From: Verrucomicrobiales bacterium
Lineage (GTDB): Bacteria; Verrucomicrobiota; Verrucomicrobiia; Verrucomicrobiales; Verrucomicrobiaceae
Assembly (NCBI GenBank): GCA_003453085.1
Contig: DMMK01000373.1
Span: forward strand, 1 to 12,975
Length of the DNA: 12,975 bases
Direction of reading: 5' to 3'
Position 1 is the first letter of the stretch; each line of letters begins with the position of its first letter. A program made the translations under genes and the position numbers. The notes beneath the pieces are model-generated. The model saw nothing but the letters and a program-made list of their open reading frames with translations, did not search any database and was not told the DNA's origin. This document shows positions 5,101 to 10,935 of the stretch, in pieces.

Positions 5101-7101
5101 TCACTTCTTCCACTCCCAAGCCTCACCAAAGAAGCCTGCGTCTGAGATGCCACCAGGGGCTCGGGTGGACTTGGGCTGGGTGAAGTCCACAATGGCCCAA
5201 TCCGGCAGCTTGGCGACCTGACGGGCATTGTTCAGGTAGTCATACTCACGGTAGGTGAAGCTGCTATTGATGACGACGTAGCGTTTGGGGTTCAGCGGAT
5301 TTGGATACACCAGCACGGGGGCGTGGGTCTTCGTGTCATAGGTTTTGCCATTGGCGATCAGCTTGTCCTTCGTCCATTGGATGGGCAGTTTAGCGATGAT
5401 TTTGGCCAGCACCGCATTGCTCTGTGGGTCGCCCCAGAGAATGAGGTTGTTGTTCGCCATGTCAGCCTCGCTGATGTCCTTGTCTGCCTTGGCAGGCGCA
5501 TCTCCACGGAACTGGCGACGCCACTCAAAGGCGGCGCGTTCCATTTCCGCCTTGGTCCAGGCTCCGACTTTGTCATTCAGCGCAGTACCTGTAGGCTTCA
5601 CATAAAGGAAGCTGCCCATGAAGGCATCGTCAATGGGACCCGAGAGGCCATGATGTTTGGTCAGCTTGCCCTCTTCCTGAGCCGTGGCGACGACTGCCCA
5701 CTGACCGCCTTGTTTGCGCAGATGCACCAGCCAGGAGCGGTCCGACTTGGGCTTGGCCACCGTCAGTTCTTTGCCGTCAATTTTCACCACGGGAGCTTCC
5801 TGCATGCTGAATGGGCAGTGACCGGCAGGCATGTCCAGACTCAGGGCCGTGACGTTGCTGGTCTTCACCGTGACTTCTTTGACGCCCGTGATCTTTGCAT
5901 CCACGCGCGCCTGTTTCCAGCTTTCGCCCAGACCATTCACGGTCACCCAATGCATTTTGTTATACCGTAGGAACCAAGTGGCGAAATGAATCTCGTCCGG
6001 GCTGCGATCCCGACCCACGGCAGCAATGTCAGCGAGGCGACGTTCGATCTCGATGAGGGAATCAGGATGGATCTTGTGCGCGGTCTGTGGCCCGATGATA
6101 TGGACGAGGTCAATGTTCTCGGCCTTCAGGTATTTCTCCATGATGTCAGCCGCTTGCTTCTGTTTATCAATCTCCCCGCTGTATGCGACGGTGGGAGTGT
6201 TGAAGAGATTCACCGCGCTGTCGGTGGCGTTGTACCAGTGCCACAGGGTCTTCTCATACCAGGGTACTTTGGTGACGTCCTCGGTCTGGAAGACATTGAG
6301 GAATTCAGGGGTCTCTGAGAAGCCGGCACCGGGATTCGCGGCGCACCACTTGTCCGAGTAATTCACGGCGAACTGCCACGCTGCCGCACCGCCCATGCTG
6401 AAGCCACGCACGATGGTCCGGTCTTCATCCACATGATAAAATTTCTTGGCGTGATCCAGTGCCTCCAGCAGATCCATCTCACCAGCAAATTTATTGGCGC
6501 AGCAGTAGCGGCCATAAGGGTGCAAGACGATGGTATTGGCCGGGGCCACATTGCCCGTTTGTTTGCGACGCTGATCAATGAAGGAAAGCTCGCTCAGGGT
6601 CTCACCGCGGCCATGGCACCACACGTCCAGGCGGGTGGCAGCACCGTTGTAGCTATCTGGAATCACCAGGCCATAAGGCTGCACAGAGCCATCAATTTTG
6701 GAGCGATAGCCACGCACGACGAGGCCCTTTTGCGTCGTCCAGGGAGATTGGCCATTTTTGAGCTGTTCGGCGCGCAGCTTGCCTTCGGTCAGCGTTTCCA
6801 GGGCCGCTTTGATCTCGGCGGGTTTGTGGATTTCTTTGAACTTCAAAGCCCAATCCACGCCTTTGTAAAAGATCTCCACATCCGGCAGCAAGTCGGCTAA
6901 CTTGGGATTTTTTGCCTGGGCTTTGACGGCGGCGTCAATGGCGGCACGCAGCTCGGTCAGGCCCTGGGTCAGCGCCTTGACATCGGCCTCAGGCACATCA
7001 ATGCCGATAGGGGGCACGGGGCGGACGTTATCGGCGAGGTTATCCTTGGGCCCATCGGCCAAAGCCAGAACGGGGAGGAAAAAAAGAGGAAGATACTTCA
7101 T
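5101..7101 (-). CDS. secreted prolyl-oligopeptidase-like alpha/beta hydrolase
   Basis: The product is 666 residues, probably exported to the periplasm or outside. I chose the ATG at 7101 because it opens a signal peptide (hydrophobic 2-15, Ala-Asp cleavage region). An upstream in-frame start at 7218 would add 39 Arg/Pro-rich residues and overlap the preceding gene. A helical N-terminal region (about 35-115) precedes an alpha/beta hydrolase core (about 125-360). The core has Cys-His-Gly-Arg-Gly (162-166), the nucleophile elbow Gly-Phe-Ser-Met-Gly with Ser235, a likely acid Asp312 and a likely base His342 or His345. Residues about 370-666 hold beta-rich segments of a type I cannot name. Peptidase S9 or esterase activity is possible; the substrate is unknown. 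It starts 19 nt after the Ntn-hydrolase gene on the same strand, so the two are probably co-transcribed. No Shine-Dalgarno site is visible. The hydrolase fold is quite sure; the exact activity is not. Confidence 0.8.
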   Translation of the reverse strand: MKYLPLFFLPVLALADGPKDNLADNVRPVPPIGIDVPEADVKALTQGLTELRAAIDAAVKAQAKNPKLADLLPDVEIFYKGVDWALKFKEIHKPAEIKAALETLTEGKLRAEQLKNGQSPWTTQKGLVVRGYRSKIDGSVQPYGLVIPDSYNGAATRLDVWCHGRGETLSELSFIDQRRKQTGNVAPANTIVLHPYGRYCCANKFAGEMDLLEALDHAKKFYHVDEDRTIVRGFSMGGAAAWQFAVNYSDKWCAANPGAGFSETPEFLNVFQTEDVTKVPWYEKTLWHWYNATDSAVNLFNTPTVAYSGEIDKQKQAADIMEKYLKAENIDLVHIIGPQTAHKIHPDSLIEIERRLADIAAVGRDRSPDEIHFATWFLRYNKMHWVTVNGLGESWKQARVDAKITGVKEVTVKTSNVTALSLDMPAGHCPFSMQEAPVVKIDGKELTVAKPKSDRSWLVHLRKQGGQWAVVATAQEEGKLTKHHGLSGPIDDAFMGSFLYVKPTGTALNDKVGAWTKAEMERAAFEWRRQFRGDAPAKADKDISEADMANNNLILWGDPQSNAVLAKIIAKLPIQWTKDKLIANGKTYDTKTHAPVLVYPNPLNPKRYVVINSSFTYREYDYLNNARQVAKLPDWAIVDFTQPKSTRAPGGISDAGFFGEAWEWKK

Positions 7102-7120
7102 GGTTGGGGGTGAGGGAGAG

Positions 7121-7735
7121 CTACGCTGAACGACGGGTCTTTTTGGCAGGTTTCGACTTCGCTGGGGCAATGAGTGGGCAGGTGTGGATTTCAAACGGGG
7201 CACCGGTGCCGCCATCAAACTCTGCCGAGGCCTGAAGCCCGGCTTTCACGATGTCCACCACGTCCTCATACTGATCATAGACGGTGTGCATGGCCCCGAG
7301 GGCAAAGTCACGCCCGGAACCCGCGGCCCAGAATTTGTGGAACTGCTGAGCACTGCGATAAGAATAGAGCGCAAAGATGCCGTGAGGATTAGCGATGAGG
7401 CCATAAAACTGGGTGGTCTCATACTCCTCACCTTTATCTGGCTGGGTGGCCATGAAGTACTCCGCCTTCATCCAATGATGCGCATGGCGGAAGGTCTCAA
7501 AGATCATGTCCGTGGAGGAGAAATCCCGAGGCCGTTCCGGGTTGGCAAAGTAGCTATTCATCACCACCAAGCTGGTGGAGGTGCCCGTGAGGCCCACGTA
7601 GGTATCTCCCAGTTTCGTGATCTTGCTTTTGTTGACCACATGGTGAGCGCGCTGGCGCAGCGAGCCAAGGCTGCTCATGGTATCTGCGCCGATGCAGGCG
7701 ACTCCGTTCTTTTGGGCGACGACGATGGTGGACAT
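7121..7735 (-). CDS. proteasome beta/HslV-like Ntn hydrolase with N-terminal Ser
   Basis: The product is 204 residues, a cytoplasmic member of the proteasome/HslV superfamily. I chose the ATG at 7735 because it places Met-Ser-Thr-Ile-Val-Val at the N-terminus, as in HslV Met-Thr-Thr-Ile-Val. Removing Met would expose Ser, not the usual Thr, as nucleophile. Other active-site features are kept: Asp18 in Ile-Gly-Ala-Asp (HslV Asp17), Lys38 in Ser-Lys-Ile (HslV Lys33, with a 4-residue insertion before it), Gly-Thr-Gly near 50, Gly-Ser-Gly (139-141) before an Ala-Leu-Gly-Ala helix, and Asp174 near Thr-Gly. HslV is about 175 residues; the excess is small insertions and a basic Lys/Arg tail. No HslU or other ATPase is in the window, and no propeptide is seen. 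It is divergent from the small membrane protein gene (72 bp between) and leads into the secreted hydrolase gene. Anbu-like and BPH-like groups are alternatives to HslV. Confidence 0.8.
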   Translation of the reverse strand: MSTIVVAQKNGVACIGADTMSSLGSLRQRAHHVVNKSKITKLGDTYVGLTGTSTSLVVMNSYFANPERPRDFSSTDMIFETFRHAHHWMKAEYFMATQPDKGEEYETTQFYGLIANPHGIFALYSYRSAQQFHKFWAAGSGRDFALGAMHTVYDQYEDVVDIVKAGLQASAEFDGGTGAPFEIHTCPLIAPAKSKPAKKTRRSA

Positions 7736-7807
7736 GATGGGCGGGAGTGTGGCAGGTCTTGATTTATGCGCAAGATGGAGAACGCTGGTAGGAGTCCTCT
7801 CCGCCCC

Positions 7808-8164
7808 ATGACACATCCCTCCGCCAAATCCAAGGCCCTTCAGGAGCAGGTGAATGCAAAGATCCACTGGGACACGCCCGAAGAGGAGGTGATGGACTGG
7901 CTGGAGGAAAAGCATCACATCGAAGGCCGCGAAGCAGCCACGATGCTGGCCATTGCCTGGAAAAAACGCCGCTGGGCGATCCGCGAACGCGGCCTCTACC
8001 TGATGATTCTCTCGGCCATCGGCATGGGCATCCTGGCTGTTTTCTTGCAACTGGACAGGAGAGAGGGAAAGGCCATCGCCTTCTTTGCCGTCCTGGGGTT
8101 TCTTTTTCTCAAGGGCTTGGCGAGAGTCTTTTCAGGCAAGACGGACGTGCCGATTGATTCCTGA
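7808..8164 (+). CDS. small two-helix membrane protein of unknown function
   Basis: The product is 118 residues from the ATG at 7808. An AGGAG lies 13 nt upstream (7790-7794), rather far; in-frame ATGs at 7766 and 7775 would precede it, so I prefer 7808. Residues 1-60 are charged and helical, with Trp-Lys-Lys-Arg-Arg-Trp just before the membrane, and probably stay in the cytoplasm. Two hydrophobic segments follow (about 62-81 and 88-107), joined by a short Asp-Arg-Arg-Glu-Gly turn, so both ends would face the cytoplasm. I do not recognise the family. It is divergent from the Ntn-hydrolase gene, and the 72-bp gap (7736-7807) must hold promoters for both. Downstream, 66 bp separate it from the cytochrome gene on the same strand, so an operon is possible. 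Confidence 0.65.
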   Translation: MTHPSAKSKALQEQVNAKIHWDTPEEEVMDWLEEKHHIEGREAATMLAIAWKKRRWAIRERGLYLMILSAIGMGILAVFLQLDRREGKAIAFFAVLGFLFLKGLARVFSGKTDVPIDS

Positions 8165-8230
8165 ACCTCGCTTGGCATTCGGTGCACCGTTCTTTGCGTC
8201 CGGACAGGTTGCACGAGAAACTTGGAAGAA

Positions 8231-8887
8231 ATGACCGTTAGTTATCTGATGCTGAAATCTGTTCTCCTGTGTCTCTTCCTCCTGGCTCTGCGATGTCCCG
8301 CCGAGGAGATGGGGGCGCAGCTTTTCCAGACTGTGTGCGCGGCCTGCCACGGCCCCCAAGGTGAAGGCAAAGATGACCTGAAGACACCCTCCATTGCGAA
8401 TCTTCCGGAATGGTATGTACAGCGGCAACTGACGAACTTTCACGAGGGCAGACGGGGTGAGAATGGGCAAGTGGACCCACAAGGAGCCCTGATGGCCGCC
8501 ATCGCCAAGACACTGAAGCCAGAGCAGATGGCTGCGGTGGCCAATCACGTGCAATCCCTGGCCCTGGTGGTGCCGAAGGAACGCACGCTGGAAGGTGCCC
8601 AAGTGCAGGCTGGGCAGGAGCTGTTTTACGAGCGCTGCATGGAATGTCACCGCTACAATGCCAGTGGCGAACAGCTTTTCGGCAGCCCGCCTTTGGTCGG
8701 CCGCCAGGGGTGGTACCTGCTGGCTCAGCTCAAGAAATTCAAGAGCCTCCACCGCGGCAATGCCAAGGGGGATGACAAGGGAGCGAAGATGGTGATGATG
8801 ACCACGCTTTTCATCGAGGATGAGCAGGTGATGAAAAACCTGGTAGGCTACATCCTGACGCTGAACCCCGAGCCGGTTAAGCCCTGA
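8231..8887 (+). CDS. dihaem c-type cytochrome (cytochrome c4-like), exported
   Basis: The product is about 218 residues from the ATG at 8231; a TTG at 8222 and an ATG at 8249 are alternative starts in the same frame. The N-terminus is a signal peptide (hydrophobic Val-Leu-Leu-Cys-Leu-Phe-Leu-Leu-Ala-Leu). Two haem-binding motifs are present: Cys-Ala-Ala-Cys-His at residues 36-40 and Cys-Met-Glu-Cys-His at 136-140, each opening a cytochrome c fold of about 100 residues. The order is that of cytochrome c4 and related periplasmic electron carriers. Likely sixth ligands are Met88 in the first domain and one of the Met residues in the Lys-Met-Val-Met-Met run of the second. A role in carrying electrons to an oxidase or from a dehydrogenase is inferred; neither partner is in the window. 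It lies 57 bp before the renalase-like gene on the same strand, so the two may form one transcript. Confidence 0.85.
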   Translation: MTVSYLMLKSVLLCLFLLALRCPAEEMGAQLFQTVCAACHGPQGEGKDDLKTPSIANLPEWYVQRQLTNFHEGRRGENGQVDPQGALMAAIAKTLKPEQMAAVANHVQSLALVVPKERTLEGAQVQAGQELFYERCMECHRYNASGEQLFGSPPLVGRQGWYLLAQLKKFKSLHRGNAKGDDKGAKMVMMTTLFIEDEQVMKNLVGYILTLNPEPVKP

Positions 8888-8944
8888 ATCCATCCCAAGC
8901 CAAAGTATATCCGCCTCATTGCCGACAACAGGCGTAAAGTGGCC

Positions 8945-9880
8945 ATGCCCAAAATCGCCATCATCGGAGCCGGACTCGCCGGCATCGCCTGCGCTCGACG
9001 TCTGAAGCAGGAAGGAATGCCCGTGACGGTATTTGAAAAATCGCGTGGTTACGGCGGGCGCTGCGCCACCAAACGCTGGCAAGACTGCCGAGTGGACCAT
9101 GGTGCCCAGTATTTCACGCTGCGTGATCCCGGTTTTAAAGACACGGTCCAGGATGTCTGTGGCGATCAGGTGCAGTCCCTCGCGGCCCCTGTGCTTCACC
9201 TTGAAAGTGACCAGTTATCCTGCCCACCGCGCTACTACCACATGAAGGGCAATAGCCACCTATGCCGTGATCTGGCGCAGGGGCTAGAAGTTCGTTTCGA
9301 GCAAACCCTCACCCCCGTAACCGCCCAAGGGGAGGCTTGGCAGATCCAAGATGAAGTTTATGATCAAGTGATCAGCACGGCTCCGCTGCCACAGACCCTC
9401 AAGTTGTTTAACCAAACTGCCACCGTAGATCCCTACGTGCCCTGCCTGGCCATGCTGGCCCTGTATCAACAGCCGCCGCAGGGTAAAACTGCCGAGCTTT
9501 ATGGTATGATGGGAAGCCCCACTGACGACATCGCCTGGTCCGCGTGTGAGAATCATAAGTTAGGCCGCATCACACCGGGGAATACCGTCGTGGTGGTGCA
9601 TGCGGGGGAAAGGTTCAGCCATGCGCATCTGGAATCCCAGCCCGAGGAATGGTCCGCGCTTTTAAGGGAGCAACTCGAAACGCTGTGGGAGCTGCCACCG
9701 CAAAACTTCACGGCCCAGCTCACGCACCGCTGGCGATTTGCGCGAGTGAACCAACCTGTGAGCCCACCCAGCCTCCCTTCGGGCCTTCATTTTTGTGGGG
9801 ATGCCCTGGGGCAATCGCGCGTCGAGGCCGCCTGGTTGCAGGGGGTGTCCCAGGCGGAAGCACTGCTGGCCGCCCTTTAA
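8945..9880 (+). CDS. renalase-like FAD-dependent oxidoreductase
   Basis: The product is 311 residues from the ATG at 8945; a GTG two codons earlier is possible. The N-terminus is a Rossmann FAD site: Ile-Ile-Gly-Ala-Gly-Leu-Ala-Gly (6-13), an acidic Glu31 to bind the ribose, and Ser-Arg-Gly-Tyr-Gly-Gly-Arg (33-39). An Asp-His-Gly-Ala-Gln-Tyr-Phe motif follows, characteristic of the renalase / COG3380 group. Near the end, Cys-Gly-Asp-Ala-Leu (284-288) and a Val-Glu-Ala-Ala-Trp helix form the second FAD contact. There is no signal peptide, so it is cytoplasmic. Bacterial renalases oxidise off-pathway 2- and 6-dihydro-NAD(P) isomers; amine oxidation is an older alternative label. It follows the cytochrome gene by 57 bp. 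It converges with the LacI gene, and the two stop codons overlap in TTAA, so no room is left for a terminator between them. Confidence 0.85.
   Translation: MPKIAIIGAGLAGIACARRLKQEGMPVTVFEKSRGYGGRCATKRWQDCRVDHGAQYFTLRDPGFKDTVQDVCGDQVQSLAAPVLHLESDQLSCPPRYYHMKGNSHLCRDLAQGLEVRFEQTLTPVTAQGEAWQIQDEVYDQVISTAPLPQTLKLFNQTATVDPYVPCLAMLALYQQPPQGKTAELYGMMGSPTDDIAWSACENHKLGRITPGNTVVVVHAGERFSHAHLESQPEEWSALLREQLETLWELPPQNFTAQLTHRWRFARVNQPVSPPSLPSGLHFCGDALGQSRVEAAWLQGVSQAEALLAAL
9877..9880. other. shared palindromic stop codons TTAA
   Basis: The four bases TTAA serve as TAA on the plus strand for the renalase-like gene (9878-9880) and TAA on the minus strand for the LacI gene (9877-9879). The convergent transcripts must therefore overlap into each other's coding region or end by a diffuse signal. 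Confidence 0.9.
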
Positions 9881-10911
9881 CTCTGCTGCGCACGGACCGA
9901 GGGGCCTTCGATCCACTCGGGTGGAATGAGGATCTGACGAGGCACCTCGGGCACGCCGCTTTCGTTTTGCAAAAGCTGCGTGGCCACCAGGTCCACCCCC
10001 GCAGCCGCCACATGGTCGCGCCTTTGATAAATGCCCGCGTAACCTTTCATGGTGGAGGTCCAGTCATGGACGACGAGGCCAATGTCCTCCGGCACTCGCA
10101 GGCCCATCTTTTGCAGCCAGTCGGGCACGTGCTGATCGAAGGTGATGAGGGCATCCGGGCGCTCGCTTTGCATCCAGTCCATGAACTCCTTCCGGCAGCG
10201 GCTGAAGTCATTGTGCGGGAACAGCAAAACGGGGATGCGCTGGGCCAACGGGATGGCCTGCTGCACGTGCAGCATGGCCCCGCTATAAGCGCCCTCTGCC
10301 CGATGATCCACCCACTGAGTGACCGCCAGACCGATGCGCTGATAACCCCGCGCCTGCAGCTCCTTCACCGCGAGCTGGATGCCGAGGTTCATGTTTCCGG
10401 CTGCGCGATGCAGCGAGGGCTGCGTGAGGCCAAACCCAAAGGTGGCTGCGGCAAACGGGGCGAAGTCCAATTGCGCGCACAGCATCTGCGAAGACTGCGG
10501 AGAGACGATGATGCCCTCGATGCCACGCGCCTGGAGAATGCCCACCAGCCGTGCAGGATCAAGACCGTCTTTGCCTAACCAAAACTCCTCTGCGTGGTAA
10601 CCATGCTGACCAGCCCGACGACGGATGTCTTCGATGGGCACGTATTGATAGGTGCTGCTGTGAAGCGCATCCTTGGGCACCGTCTCCCGAATGACGGCGA
10701 TCACTGCACGAACACGGGATTTCTTGCGCCCGCGCACCATCGTCATCATGCGGGCCAGATGTGGGTCTGGCTGATAGCCCAGGGACTCGATGGCCTGCTG
10801 CACCCGCTCGCGTGTCTTTGCCGAGACACGGGGAGAGTGGTGCATCACCCGCGAGACGGTCATGGCGGAGACGCCTGCCGTCTGGGCGATTTGCTGGAGG
10901 GTGACCGACAT
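9877..10911 (-). CDS. LacI-family transcriptional regulator
   Basis: The product is 344 residues, the family's normal length. Residues 3-26 are the LacI helix-turn-helix (Thr-Leu-Gln-Gln-Ile-Ala ... Val-Ser-Ala-Met-Thr-Val-Ser-Arg-Val), followed by Val-Ser-Ala-Lys-Thr-Arg. The hinge keeps Tyr-Gln-Pro-Asp, but the Leu that wedges into the operator minor groove in LacI (Leu56) is Met here, in a Leu-Ala-Arg-Met-Met-Thr-Met stretch, followed by a basic Arg-Gly-Arg-Lys-Lys. Residues about 65-344 form the periplasmic-binding-like effector domain with Gly-Ile-Glu-Gly-Ile-Ile-Val-Ser and Arg-Pro-Asp-Ala-Leu-Ile-Thr-Phe motifs; the effector is probably a sugar. The start lies 24 nt after the stop of the sialidase-esterase gene on the same strand, so it is likely co-transcribed with it and controls that unit and itself. 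GAGG lies 3 nt before the ATG, partly inside a small hairpin. Its 3' end overlaps the renalase gene by 4 bp. Confidence 0.9.
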   Translation of the reverse strand: MSVTLQQIAQTAGVSAMTVSRVMHHSPRVSAKTRERVQQAIESLGYQPDPHLARMMTMVRGRKKSRVRAVIAVIRETVPKDALHSSTYQYVPIEDIRRRAGQHGYHAEEFWLGKDGLDPARLVGILQARGIEGIIVSPQSSQMLCAQLDFAPFAAATFGFGLTQPSLHRAAGNMNLGIQLAVKELQARGYQRIGLAVTQWVDHRAEGAYSGAMLHVQQAIPLAQRIPVLLFPHNDFSRCRKEFMDWMQSERPDALITFDQHVPDWLQKMGLRVPEDIGLVVHDWTSTMKGYAGIYQRRDHVAAAGVDLVATQLLQNESGVPEVPRQILIPPEWIEGPSVRAQQS

Positions 10912-10915
10912 GCAC

Positions 10916-10930
10916 CTCGCTCTACGCGAG
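10916..10930 (-). promoter_or_regulatory. hairpin overlapping the LacI ribosome binding site
   Basis: On the minus strand CTCGC-gtaga-GCGAG is a perfect 5-bp stem with a 5-nt loop. Its 3' arm contains the GAG of the only Shine-Dalgarno-like GAGG before the LacI ATG at 10911. It lies in the 24-nt gap after the sialidase-esterase stop. Translation of the regulator could therefore depend on ribosomes finishing the upstream gene. It may also be chance. Confidence 0.35.
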
Positions 10931-10935
10931 AAGGA

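Noticed and set aside
7102..7218. 39-residue extension of the secreted hydrolase
   Set aside because: It is Arg/Pro-rich, precedes a good signal peptide and overlaps the coding end of the Ntn-hydrolase gene.
7736..8050. N-terminal extension of 105 residues on the Ntn-hydrolase gene
   Set aside because: It would hide the catalytic N-terminus, is antisense to the small membrane protein gene and has no match to any propeptide pattern I know. The ATG at 7735 gives a standard N-terminus.
8132..9199. Long minus-strand open frame of 355 codons
   Set aside because: It lies antisense to the cytochrome c and the renalase-like gene, both of which have clear motifs (two CxxCH; FAD site). The frame has no recognisable domain and is His-rich in the way of antisense shadows.
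9649..10578. Plus-strand open frame of 309 codons
   Set aside because: It overlaps the 3' end of the renalase-like gene and is antisense to the LacI gene; composition is typical of a shadow frame in GC-rich DNA.
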